A stretch of 64,000 nucleotides of DNA, taken from Macrotrachela quadricornifera (Eukaryota; Rotifera; Eurotatoria; Philodinida; Philodinidae). Under the pieces are notes generated by a model. It was not told the DNA's origin. It did no database searches and saw only the letters and a list, made by a program, of their open reading frames with translations. The position numbers and the translations under genes are program-made. Numbering within the stretch: position 1 is the stretch's first letter; the number at the start of each line of letters is the position of its first letter. Below, in pieces: positions 11,606 through 23,040 of this stretch. The stretch is taken from assembly GCA_022393335.1 (NCBI GenBank), contig JAJEKB010021076.1, positions 324,463-388,462 of the forward strand, given 5' to 3'.

Positions 11606-13113
11606 ATGGTATTCAATACGGTTCTCGTCGATCTGCACAACTTCCTACTTGTAGTACCCTCACTTGACGAAAAAAATGGAAAACTACTTTCGTCGATCTG
11701 TAAAACCTTTGCATGGTCTGAATATGAAAAAGGACTAATGGATCAAACAGAAGCTTACAATGCAGTATCTGTCGAAACCGACGGTGCAATCAGTCCGGAG
11801 ACAATTGAGCAGGTGATTAGTTTAGGTCATTCTTTACTGACAGTGCAAACTACGGTGTTCGACGTTTTGAAAAAGCTGAAAACGTTGAATGGTTGTCGTC
11901 TCTTTGCTATATCCAACATTTCCAAACCTGATTATGAGTGTCTTCAATCTCGCTTTGGTGATATTCTGAATGAACTTTTCGAGAAAGTGTTTCCATCGCA
12001 TGCTTATTATGATCGAAAACCATATTTATCTTTTTATCGACGTGTTCTTGCTGAACTTGATACACCACCTACACAAATAGTGTTTATTGACGACGAAATT
12101 GATAATGTTATTGGTGCTGCATCATTGGGCATGCGAGGTGTACATGCCAACAAGAAGAACATCGAAAAAAGTGTTCAACTTCTATACAATTTGTGTAGAA
12201 TCGATCCATGTGCCGCGGGGACAGAATATTTACAACGTCACGCCGGTCAACATGCTTCACACAGATCTGACGGTAAAGATATTCAAGAAAATTTTTCACA
12301 AATGTTCTTGCTGGAAGCCACCAATGACATTAGTCTTACCAAATTCGTTCCTCATACTCGATTGTTCCATTTTTTTCAGGTTGTTGTTCATTTTGATAAG
12401 AAATTTTGAGTAGTCAAAACATCTCCGTTTATTTGTAGGACGCATTAACAGTATCGAATTTTCCATACGACCTTGATACAACATCCATCGGATTGACAAC
12501 AACTAATCATGTTCCTTTGCCAGTCATCCATAGTGTTCTCGATGAAATATTGGCGAAATATATAAATCAAGATGGAATTGTACAAGTTTATTTTGATGCT
12601 CGTCGTCCACGCACTGATCCAAATGCCAGTGTCAATGTTCTTTCTTTATTCTATACATATGGTCGTGGACATCAACTTAGTCGTACTGAAGATTGGGTGT
12701 TTGACGTTCTGGCCACTCGAACCTATGATCACGGAACCCGGTATTATCCTTTGCCAGAATGCTTCCTTTTCTTGTTAGCTCGTCTTTTCAAACGTGCGCC
12801 AGACGTAAAGCGTCGAATGTTGTCAGTATTTGTAGAACGAGTCGAGGAGCGGTTGGGTCAGTGTGAGGAAGATCCACTAGCAATATCCATGAGACTCTTT
12901 GCTGCTCACGCTGCTGATTTGACCAAGAAGACAACAAATAGAATTGCAATGGATCTCGAAAAATTACGCATGCTTCAACAGATTGATGGATCGTGGAACA
13001 GTACAAAATTTACTAGTTATGGCTCAACTGATATTTGTATCGGAAATAGGGGTCTTACGACAGCGTTGGCCATCAATGCAATTCGCGCCTTTGACGAAGA
13101 AAAGTCATCATAA
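11606..13113 (+). CDS. HAD-like / class II terpene cyclase (drimenyl-diphosphate-synthase-like)
   Basis: Two exons, 11606-12379 and 12439-13113, are joined by a 59-bp GT..AG intron in phase 0 and give 482 residues. Residues 1-200 are a HAD-like fold: motif I VLVDLHNF (nucleophile Asp9), motif II AISNIS (101-106), the motif III lysine in YDRKPY (about 138) and motif IV FIDDEIDN (160-167). Residues 250-482 are a terpene-cyclase beta domain: the catalytic DLDTT of class II cyclases at 269-273, YGRGHQL, GTRYYPLPECFLF and a QW-type QQIDGSW at 438-444. This order and these motifs match the HAD-like cyclases that protonate farnesyl diphosphate to drimane-type products (fungal AstC; bacterial drimenol synthases). 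The second Asp of HAD motif I is replaced (D-L-H), so phosphatase activity is doubtful. The start is the first ATG, just before motif I. The substrate is inferred. An animal gene of this class suggests horizontal acquisition followed by intron gain. Confidence 0.9.
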
Positions 13114-13170
13114 AGAGAACATAAACATTGACTCAATTTTCTTCTCGCCCTATATTCAATTCGCTCGATG

Positions 13171-14142
13171 AGGTATGCACCAAAATCAAATTTCAACTCT
13201 AGATTTGGATTTAGCTATATTTGCTTGAGATTTGAGCCGATTTTATTTAAATGTAATTGAATTCAACCTTGACTAATGATAAAGTACGGAATGCCGATAT
13301 TCATAATTCATCATATACTATATAAGAAGAGTATCTATATTATTTCATGTTTTATATAGCAGAAGTATTCATAGCTTATCAGAAGGTATATTATAATTTA
13401 GAAGTTTTTTCAGAAACCTTTTTTTATATATGCATACCGTAGAGAACTCTTTATGTCATAATTTACAAGATTTTTCAATTCTACCTGAACCTTTTCATTA
13501 TTTTGATTATATAAATTTTTCCTAAAATATCAAAGTCTAAACCTTTCATACAAACCTCTAGTAAAGTATAGCAAATATCCTTAGTAATGACCAGAAACGA
13601 GCGAATTGTCTTTGTTGCCTACGTGCACTGTTAGTTAACATCCAAAAAAGGAAACTAATTTTATCTATTTAAATCTCAGAAGTGTGCTCTTGTAAGAGAT
13701 CAACTATTAGATCACCGAAGACCATGTCTGATATCTAAGCATTCGTGAAAATTTGACTTTTTGATTTGATGTTCTCATTTTATTCAGCATCATCGAAATC
13801 CTCTAAATCCAAAATTTTAGTGCATTTAACTGAGCTCATGAAAAGTTATCGATACCATCGTTGTACATCTTATGTTAAGCTATGAGTGCTCTTGCTATAT
13901 AAAACGTGAAACAATATGGATATTCTTCTTATGTAAGATATGACAAATTATGGATAACCTATTCTACAACCCATGATGACTTATAGATACCACCATTATA
14001 TAGTATATGATATAATATAGAGTGAGATATAGTCAATTCTATAGAGTTCAAATCCTAAGTAGATATAGTCATATATAATCAAATCCAGTCAAATCTATAT
14101 TAAATCCAAATCTAGAGTTGAAGTTAAGTTTGGTGCATACCT
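13171..14142. mobile_element. Foldback element, arms about 170 bp
   Basis: AGGTATGCACCAAAATCAAA at the left pairs with TTGGTGCATACCT at the right, and CAACTCTAGATTTGGATTTA pairs with TAAATCCAAATCTAGAGTTG. It begins 57 bp after the terpene-cyclase stop codon, so it may affect that gene's 3' end. The interior (13690-13870) resembles the arm of the element at 36250, for example GATATCTAAGCATTCGTGAA versus GATATCGAAGCATTCGTCAA. Confidence 0.75.
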
Positions 14143-15356
14143 AGCGGCTGGATTGCTTCCCTTCTCTCAATTTTCTGATGATTTTCATTTTTATTCGATC
14201 TTTTTAATATATACTTTCGGTGCTAACACTAATGTAGCTCTCAGAAGCTAGTAGTTCGGTGATTGACTTTGGTTTTGAGATGTGTTCTAATTCAGCGACT
14301 CTTATTTCAAAAGAAAAATGGTCAGTTACATATTGTGAAGATTTAGTGCATGTCTGGAGAATGTGAGTACGTGTGAGTGTTTAATAGTATATCTCATCAA
14401 CACAGATGAGATTTCAATGAATGATTCAAACTAAACGCATAGGGCATGTTTCGAACTTTGCATAGAGTTCACAATCAGGTACGTTAATATTATTATAAAA
14501 AATAAATATTAGTGCTAAGAAAACTGCAGATTGTCAAATGATAATGAATCTGTCATAATAAAATGCGAGACAAATCGATGCGGAGATGGTTAGTGATGAA
14601 GAACCCGTATTTTTCTGTAGGGTTTTTGCCTTGCTATTGTGTTTGGTGAATAAAATCAGCTACAACCAGAAAAGAACATTATCACTGCTTCAGCTAATGA
14701 AATTCGATTGGACAGCAGTAGAAATTGTTTTTTTTTAATCTTATTATCAGTGTTTTATATTTCATAATAAGATATTTGCGATGAATGCCACTCGAACGTA
14801 GAATTATCTAAAAAGAAGTTGTTAATAATATTTTTGTCATATATGTCATACTTGTATATTAAATTCAAGTACACAAGTATTTAACTTTCAACTATTCCAT
14901 TTTCGAGTATTTGATTATGACCACCGAATAACGTGGGCGTAGATAAAGGTGGCTTTGTGGTTCTGAGAGTCCATAGTAAGCGTGCGGGTATGTGTGAGCC
15001 TCCGATTCTGAGGACGCATGGCGCAGGTATGGGTGAGAATGAACAGCTGACTCTTTGGTGATACAATATCAGTGAAGCTTTTGGCGTAAGCAAAGGTATG
15101 ATGATGCTCGTGGAGTGGATGGACTTGTAGTGTTAGCTAGAAAATGTTTATGATTCAATACTCCAATATTTCATCCAGATGCTAAAGTGTTTGAATAGTT
15201 GAAGTAATAGTTCAAAAATTGAATTCAATTTTCAGGTTTAACAACATTGAATATTGTATAAATACCTCTTGTCACATATTGAAGTAGTACGTAAATGTAC
15301 TGATTAGAAGATAGTAGAAAATGCCTTGTCTTTATTATAAGTAACGAGAATATATA
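14143..15356. other. No gene supported
   Basis: A GC-richer patch at 14920-15110 has frames on both strands (70 codons on minus) but no recognisable family. The remainder is AT-rich with no coding signal. Confidence 0.4.
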
Positions 15357-16334
15357 CATAGGTCAGTCTAAAAGTAGTGGCGGAGGCACATCAATTTCTT
15401 ATAAAAAGTTCTGAGGAACTTTTTTTCTATATTGTGTGGTAGAAGAAAGAAAGCTCTATTCTTCTATGCTATTTGATCACTATTTATCTAGTAACATCGT
15501 AATAAAACTTTAATAAAAACTTTTTTTGTCGACATCTGGCTGATTGTTTTAGATTGAAACGGATAGAGCACTTTTGAATCCTATTTTTGCATTTGATCAT
15601 TTTATCGTCGTTTAACACATTATATTAAAAAACCAAAATATATCACAAGATGCAGCGTGAAAAGCTCTACAATTTACGAAAGACTACCTATTTGATAGTT
15701 GCTCTGTTTTGTTTCAAAATGGTTAAAACTCGGAACGACCAAATTTCACTATTATGAAAAGAAGACTTTTTTAGTCAGTATTGTATCCGTTTTTGCCAAA
15801 ATCACATTTTTATAGTTGTCCTTTGTAAAATTATAGAGTTCTTTACGCCGTATTTTGTAGTGTATTTTGCTTTTCTAATAAACATATTAAGTAATACGAA
15901 AATGATATGGGAAAAAACGAATACGATTTTTACTAAAAAGAAATCATGTTTTAACAATGTCAATATTTAGACACTGAGTTTTGCTCGTTTTAATAACAAA
16001 AAAGTACAACTATTAAATGAGTAGTCTTTTGTACATTGTAGAGCTTTTCACACTGCATTTTGTGGTATATTTTAGTTTTTTAATATAACATGTTAAACAA
16101 TAATAAAATAAGATATAAAATGCTCTCCACGTTACAGTCTAAAACAATCAGCCGGCTGTCGACAAAAATAGTTTTTATTAAAGTTTTATTACTATGATAC
16201 CAGATGAATAGTGATCAAAGAGCATAGAAAAATAGAGCTTTCTTTCCTCTATCAGACAATATAGAAGAAAAGTTCCTCAGAACTTTCTATAAGAAATTGA
16301 TATACCTCCGCTACTACTTTTGAACTAAACTAAG
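15357..16334. mobile_element. Mariner-type MITE with long inverted arms and TA duplication
   Basis: The left end CATAGGTCAGTCTAAAAGTA pairs with the right end (minus strand CTTAGTTTAGTTCAAAAGTA). Both are flanked by TA (15355-15356 and 16335-16336). The arms continue for over 200 bp, e.g. ATCAATTTCTTATA and AAAGTTCTGAGGAACTTTT. The interior carries the word GATGCAGCGTGAAAAGCTCT at 15649 and its inverse near 16036. The ends belong to the same family as 2510, 56576 and 63958. Confidence 0.88.
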
Positions 16335-16644
16335 TATATGAACGTACTCTTGAATCCTCTGGAACTATTACAAGAAAGTATCCTTAGATCCTAAGGTTCA
16401 ATTATAGGCAGATGCTATTAGTGCTACCGGGGTCTCAATAGGTATTATATGAAAGTATCCTTACGCCTTATGTCAACAGACTGGTGTAACAATTCCACTA
16501 CTTCTACTATCAATATCATTTGGTTTTAGTGGTATTAATCGTTTGCAAAGAAATATCGAAGTTGAAAATTTTCAACACGTAATGATAGATTCCAATACCT
16601 TGATCACGAAATGCATTGCTCAAACTTTACATAGCACCACTATC

Positions 16645-17115
16645 TTCGAATTAAAAAGCCTTTTCTTGAATAAAAAGTCAAACATGTAAAATATTGAAAC
16701 ATTAATTTTATATTCTGGATTTTTGCTCACAATGGAAATACTTGTGTTGTCAGTTAAAGATCCTGGAGGGAGATGTATTTAAATTTTAAGATACAGTCTA
16801 TATAAAACATATATGTCATCGAATCAAAGGTCAGGAATTAATGGAGATAGATGTTTCCACTAAAGATGCCCGTATATTCCTAGCTCTGGATTTTTGACCT
16901 TTGATTTGATAGCACATATACTTTATATAGACTGTACCTTAAAATTCAAATATTTCCTTCTAGGCAAGACATCAGAAACTAATATTTTAATCTTGATAGT
17001 TTGGCGATGAGAGCTCTCATTTGACCCGTATATGTGCTATCTCTTTAACTGACAACACAAACACTTCATTGTCAAGAAATGACTTTTTTATGAAAATAAA
17101 GCTTTTTATGAATCT
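16645..17115. mobile_element. Foldback element related to the TIR of the 27.8-kb transposon
   Basis: Paired words include TTGTGTTGTCAGTTAAAGAT / ATCTCTTTAACTGACAACAC, CAGTCTATATAAA / TTTATATAGACTGT and CAAAGGTCA / TGACCTTTG. The segment 16940-17020, with AAACTAATATTTTAATCTTG and GTTTGGCGATGAGAGCT, is clearly similar to the terminal repeat at 32170-32250 (TAATATTTTAACTTTGTTAG, GACGATGGGAGCT). It is therefore a derivative of that transposon family. Confidence 0.7.
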
Positions 17116-17199
17116 TTCACACTAATACTATACATAGCATTCGAAGTATCAGCATCGTTACATCCCTGTGGTGACCTATGGGTAGCTTTTCACAATAGC

Positions 17200-17760
17200 A
17201 TTTGAGAATCTAAAAGATACTCCATATAATACGATATGATATATTGAAAGGTTCTTCATATTATAGGTCTTGAGGATCTTAGGGCATCTCCATATAGTAC
17301 GACATCGAAACCTAAGGAGACCTTCATATAGTAGAATTTAAGGAATTAAGGATACCTCTATATGACAGCTTTTTGACTCATGGGTACCTTCATATAATAG
17401 AACATGAGGGCCCAAGAGTGCCCTCATTGGGTAGTCATTGAGAAGTTCCAGGTATTAGCAAAACCAATACCGATACCAATATCTGTTAATAGCAATACCA
17501 TTCAATACTAATACTTTAATACCGTATTAGTATTGCTACATTCTCAAGTGTAATGTACTAAGACAAGGAAAATTCATTGAGTATTCAAAAACTTATAGAT
17601 CTGTAACATATATCCAGTTAACTAGTACTAGTACGTATCTATTTACAGTAATCCTAAATGACCTGTGAGTACCTTTATATAGTAGATCTTCCGAAATTCT
17701 AAGTACCTTCATCGTATAGCCCTTGAGAATCTATGGTTAACCATAGAATAGACGATGAAG
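17200..17760 (+). repeat. Degenerate 34-bp tandem array with an AATACC-rich insert
   Basis: Units of about 34 bp repeat a core like TACCTTCATATAGTAGA....GAATCTAAGG (near 17224, 17258, 17290, 17325, 17360, 17390 and again 17670-17740). Between 17445 and 17545 lies a run of AATACC/GATACC/AATACT words. Non-coding. Confidence 0.55.
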
Positions 17761-17769
17761 ACTTGTTGA

Positions 17770-18640
17770 TACCCTTAAAAACCCGATGATTAAATAATTT
17801 TAGACTAATTAATTATATTCTCAGTCGAACAGGTAAATAACTGGCACTGGCACATAAATACCTATGTAGTGTAGAATTCGTTAGTTGATTATGAATTTTA
17901 CTTGGAATTTTCGAATTCACAATTTTAAAGGTTTTGCACATCCCTTATAGAGTTTCACCCTACTCGATTCGATGGGATTTTGTCCCATCCTCAGCTAGGC
18001 CTGTGGAATTGTGCCGTTTTCTTAAGTATGCAAATAGTGGAATAGTTCACAATTTCAAAATTTAACAATTTGAAGTAAAATTTGTAAATTCATAACAAAT
18101 TAACAAGTCATATATAAATGAAATACTCTCATCTTTTTTCTCTCGTTCTCGACTATTATAAAGTGAAAATGGTGGATCATTCGAAGCGAATTATGGAGAA
18201 GTCTTGATAATCTTGGATCAAAAACGAAAACACTATTTTTCGATCTTGAAGTACGTAATATCTTTCACTGATTGCCAATGATTGCAATCGGCGTTTCTCC
18301 CTTAATTCAAGGCAACTGCCGAGTGTAACCAATATTACTATTGAATCAGCACAAATTGTGAAAAATGTGGACTCAATAGCTAAAAGTTTGTATTTATTTC
18401 AAAGACAATAATGTATTACTGAAGAATTTTTTATTCCGAGTCGGGCAGGAGATAGACATAAAGCTTTAACCCTCAAAATGTTATGAATGAGGCTTTAATT
18501 GCAATCTATAAAAAAAAATGTTTCAATGGTCAAGTTGTTGTTTGTGTCGTAATCTTCTGTAATTTGGATCTTTCTCTTGTTGGATACATTTTTCTCGTTT
18601 GATTGATTTAGTTAATAGCGATGTTGTCGTTCTCTATTGG
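17770..18640. other. No gene supported
   Basis: AT-rich sequence. A short plus-frame segment at 18170-18250 (WWIIRSELWRSLDNLGSKTK) looks protein-like and could belong to the broken gene that follows, but I cannot prove it. Confidence 0.35.
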
Positions 18641-18642
18641 TA

Positions 18643-19260
18643 GCAGGCGAAGATCCTGTATGGACCATTCAATCAGGAATGGAAGAATGTACATTTTCAT
18701 GGGGTTATCCTACTGTTGCAGGGAGAAAACTTGAAATAAAAAAGCCTATTCCACTCAAACCTCGTGATTATTATAATGTTCGATCAAAGTCTGCTGATAA
18801 AAGATGGTAGTCAGATTCAATCTGGTTATTTCGGGCAATAAATTTAGTTCGACGAGACGATCTATGTGCAGCTGTAAATTATCATGCAAAAAAAACAGTT
18901 CAAAAAAGATCTTCATGTTACAATATATAATCATATAGGAGTACTAATTTATGATATGCACACAATCTAGATTCATTCGAATACTTTTTTACATCTCTAT
19001 TAATTGATCTAGATATATAAAAACAAGGATTATATTGGTTTTCAGAGAAATGTAGTGTGTTATACAAAATATTGTAGAAAAAAAAATCTAAGACCTAAAG
19101 ATGTTTTATATATTTTAGCAATTGGAAGAATTGCTCGAGGGGCAGCTGTTGATTAGTGTTTACCTAAAAGACGTTTAGTGCTATCCATGCAACTTTATCT
19201 AAATCCAATATTTTTTAAAGAAAGGATTCATGAGGCCACTGATCAAGCTTGCATCTGAAA
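18643..19260 (+). pseudogene. Broken gene of unknown family
   Basis: A plus frame from 18643 reads well for 55 codons (EDPVWTIQSGMEECTFSWGY, later KPRDYYNVRSKSADKRW) before TAG at 18808, and continues with SDSIWLFRAINLVRRDDLCA. A second coding-like segment at 19105-19256 reads ILAIGRIARGAAVD, a stop, then CLPKRRLVLSMQLYLNPIFF. The composition is that of a real protein, unlike the surrounding AT noise, and the stops and frame changes show decay. I do not recognise the family. A host gene or a transposon-encoded protein are both possible. Confidence 0.45.
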
Positions 19261-20380
19261 AAAAATTTCGTTAAATAGTTCATGCTATTCGAAAAAGCAT
19301 GAAAAGTTATTCTAAAAACCAAATTTTTACCTTTTTCTTAGAAATCCTATCAAGAGATATGAAGACATAATCGAATCCATCCTCGGGCACTCTTTTTAAA
19401 TTTTGATACTTTTTTGAAATTTTTGTGTAACACTTTATAAACATATTAAACATCAACTAGAACCTCTTATTTAGTATCAATTAACGTATCTTAATCAGGA
19501 CTATTCAATGCACCATTATAGAATCAGTTTTCCAAATATAATCTTTTTCTAAAATGTTTTTCTGCTCAGAATACATATAAAAATAATCAGTTTTATGATT
19601 TTTTTTTATACTTTTACCCCAAAAATATGTTAAAATAACTCTATCCAAAAAATCTTTTTATATTAGGAGATAGTCTGGGAAAAACTGCATCTTTCTATAT
19701 ATAATTCAATAAAACTACGCTTGTTAGGCTGATTCCATTTTTCTACACAAATGAGGTCATTAAATGTCTTTTTTATGAAACTCACGTAAATTTTCGAAGA
19801 AAATCATGAGTGCAAGCTTGTAGCTTCGGTTTTCTGACTCCTTCCTTCCCTTCCCGTCCGTTCTCCATCTCAATATTTTAGTGACCAGGAATCAAAGATC
19901 ATTCAGTTCGAATAAAACGCGAAAAGCTCATATTGAGTATTATTTAGAATGGCTGGATTTGAAAGAAAACGGCTACAAATGGCCTAGAATGGCTCACAAT
20001 GTTGAAATGAACTTTCCTCCCGTATTATTAACATTAATGCTTTTATACCGCCTATTGTACAAGTAACGCCTGTCCCTTCAGCTCGATTGACCCTCGACTA
20101 TTTGATTAAATGGCAGTGCGCTTATGTATTATAATCGACCCTTTTAAAACAATCTATAATAGTATTAATTAGACGTCTGTATATTGCCTGCATTAGTTTA
20201 GTACTAGTTACTGACATAAGTGCATTTATTATAAGTTGACTCTTCATGAAAATGAACATCTCGAAAGAGTTTTCTAAAATACTGAACCGTGATACATGTG
20301 TTAAGCACGTCATTCATACACCGTAGAGCTTGATTCACGATGAATTTAATATTTTATTTTTTTCTCTAATACTATCCCTC
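19261..20380. other. No gene supported
   Basis: AT-rich DNA with frames of about 60 codons only (19881, 20122). The words near 20065 (CAAGTAACGCCTGTC, GACCCTCGACT) resemble words at 46418-46455, hinting at another dispersed repeat. Confidence 0.35.
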
Positions 20381-21008
20381 TTCACTGAGGAGAGAGCTGT
20401 TCCAACTGATCCATCGCTTTTAGTTTCATATTTTGCTCATAAGTAGGGAACCTATAAACTAGAAAAAACCGAAGAGGATATGGACCCATAGTGCGATTTG
20501 ACTGAAATATTCAAGTTTTACTCAAAATTTCTTGCAGGAACCTGATTGGTCAGCAAAATCATATTTTTGAACTTTGATCTGAAATTACCAAAATAAAGCT
20601 CTCAATTAGACTATCTTGTGGAAAATATTTCAGAACTTTTGGGTATTATACTGGTAAGACATGAATGTTTCTAAAGATTCTTGTTTTAGATCGTATCTAT
20701 GAACAAGCTCGTATATTTTGGAAAATTCATATCTCAGCAGTAACATGTCTAGAAGTTCTAAAATATTTTCCACAAGATAGTCTAATTGAAAGCTTTAGTT
20801 TGGCAGTTTCAGATCACAGTTCGAAAATATGATTTTGCTGAACAATCAGGTTCCTGTAAGTAATTTTGAATAAAACTTGGATATTTGCGCCAAATCACAG
20901 TATGGACCCATATCTTCTTAGATTTTTTCTAGTCTAAAGGTTCGTACTCATAGGCAAAAAATGAGGCCAAAATCGATGGATCAATCGAAACGGTTCCCTA
21001 GTGAAAAA
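20381..21008. mobile_element. Foldback element, arms about 280 bp
   Basis: Left and right arms are reverse complements: GACTATCTTGTGGAAAATAT / ATATTTTCCACAAGATAGTC, GCAGGAACCTGATTG / CAATCAGGTTCCTGT and GATATGGACCCATA / TATGGACCCATATC. No coding capacity is seen and the target duplication is unclear. Confidence 0.8.
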
Positions 21009-22690
21009 TGCTCTTTGCCTTCTGTCTCTTGCCTATTCTGCGATTTCGCCTGTCACATCTTATTGCATCATTTTTTTCTTTTGCAACACCGATAGTTCGA
21101 AAAACACTACACTGTGATTAAGCAAAGGTATACTGAGCTTATCTCCGCTATTGAAAGAGTTGATCATATATAGAGCAAATAGAGATAGCATAGAATTTGT
21201 TCACTTCTTTAGAAAACGAGTTACAGTTTGAACCTTATTGCAATATAGCCTTTCACTTGAAATAGTCAAACCAGTTCATCGCTACTATTTCTTTGCTGTT
21301 ATAGCTTTGATTAAGCATTTGCTTAGTAATGTTTTAAACAAGTGACTGTCCAAACTGCTAGAAGAAAAAATCATAATAAATCACAGCTCAGTCGCAGTGC
21401 CATGACTGATAAGATGTTTTAAAATACAGATTTTGCGCAGCACATATTCCTTAACTTAAAAAGCAAGTCCACATGCCTACAATCTTTGAAAGCCCAGTCA
21501 CAGCAATGATTTCAGCAATCTGATCCTTGAATTTTTGGGAAAGATCTCATAAGAAGATTAGATATCGAAACCGTTTGATTCACTGAAACTAATATGCGAA
21601 ATTTAATCCTTGAAAGGCTGATATTGAACATATGCAGGTATAGCCAGAAAGCTCCTTTTTTTTCTTCATATGACACCCCCTTCAGTCATAGAAACTGGCT
21701 TCCAAAAAGTTTTAATTTATTGATTAAGTTTGTGGCTATAGAGAAGTCTGGCTCGAACTTTCCGCATCAAAATATTCCATTCGAAGCATTTTTTGAATAA
21801 GTCGATTTCCATTGGTTGGCAGTCGGCCAATTGGGTTTCGAGGCACCTAATTATCATACTCGAACTCTTTACATCAAAACTAGTTTTAACTAACCATAGC
21901 TAACCTTAATTACCATTAATTCGCCTCTACTAGCCTTAACTGGTTTTAATTAACTCTAACAAACTTTAATTCATATTAATTAGAAATAGATGAGGCTCGG
22001 TTGGCTATAGGTAAAATGATCAGACTAGTGGCATTTTAACTTCTATATGTAGTTTTGGACATTTGGCCTGCCGTTAGGAAATATACAAACTCATTCCATT
22101 TATATGACCCTCCCTACAGTTGGAAAAGTCATAAACAGTTATGTTTTTCTATTGACTATTTTCTAAACTATAGTTAGATTGCCACTATATTTGAATTTCA
22201 TCCTTGAAGAAAAAAATTTTGCCATTCTAATCTTTGAACAAAACAACGACTATTCCAAGCAATCACATCAAATTAGTGATTCATAAAATATAATTGTAAA
22301 TATGTGCGCATACCTTACTTCAACTTACTTGAATGCAACTATACTTTCGACGATTTGATCTTCGGATCCTGTTAGGAAACATCAACTTGAGATATAGTAA
22401 AAAAAACATTCAATAGTTCATCTCGAAAAAGATTCTGAATATTGATCTCAATAGAAAAAAAATGGAGAAGCTTGCAAACTAATACAAACCTGTGCAAAAA
22501 ATATAACATTCTGCTTTCACATAAATTGGTTCCTATCAATAACAGTGCATATCGGTATACACGGTCGGTTTTAGTCATTCTTCAACTATGCGAGATACTT
22601 TGAACCGACAAGAATCGAACCATTCAAAAAACTTACCTCAATTTTGACTTATAGATAATCTCACACACGACTTATCTCTGTTATTAGTAA
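21009..22690. other. No gene supported; short TTAACTAACC-type array at 21885-21985
   Basis: From about 21885 to 21985 the words TAACTAACC, AGCTAACCTTAATTA, AGCCTTAACTGG and TTAATTAACTC form a very degenerate short-period repeat. Frames at 21594 and 22372 (68 codons each) show no family signature. Confidence 0.4.
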
Positions 22691-22707
22691 GTATTCTGAA
22701 GTGATAG

Positions 22708-23040
22708 TGAGCACCACGCTTCCCTCTGTTAGTTGCGAGCGTCCCAGGGTGCCACTGATGATGGGTACCATACTTCCCTATGTTAGTCACGAGCGTCCCT
22801 GGATGCCACCGATGATGGGCATCACACTTCCCTCTGTTCGTTGCGAGCGTCCCAGGGTGCCGCTAATGACGGACACCACACTTCCCTATGTTAGTCGCGT
22901 GCGCCCCAGGATGCCACCGATGACGGGCATCACACTTCCCTCTATTAGTTGTGAGCATCCCAGGGTGCCACTAATGATGGGCACCACACTTTCCTCTGTT
23001 AGTTGCAAGCACCTCATAGTGTTACTCCTGCATCTTTTAG
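22708..23040 (+). repeat. 54-bp GC-rich minisatellite with alternating A/B units
   Basis: About six 54-bp units are present. Each contains CACACTTCCCTCTGTTAGTT-like and GAGCGTCCCAGGGTGCCAC-like words. Units alternate between a type reading TLPSVSCERPRVPL and a type reading LPYVSHERPWMPPM, so the higher-order period is 108 bp for the first five units. The frame from 22701 to 23051 (116 codons) stays open across all units because 54 is a multiple of three. It is far more GC-rich than its surroundings. There is no signal peptide or recognised domain, so I call it a repeat rather than a gene. Confidence 0.8.

Noticed and set aside
12087..13171. Frames of 63-108 codons overlapping the terpene cyclase on both strands
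   Set aside because: They are out-of-frame shadows of the cyclase exons.
22585..22640. TGAACCGACAAGAATCGAACC looked like a minus-strand tRNA T-arm
   Set aside because: The stem around the TTCGATT loop does not pair, and no anticodon arm or acceptor stem can be built.
22708..23040. Regularly spaced repeats considered as a CRISPR-like array
   Set aside because: The units are directly adjacent without unique spacers and the genome is eukaryotic.
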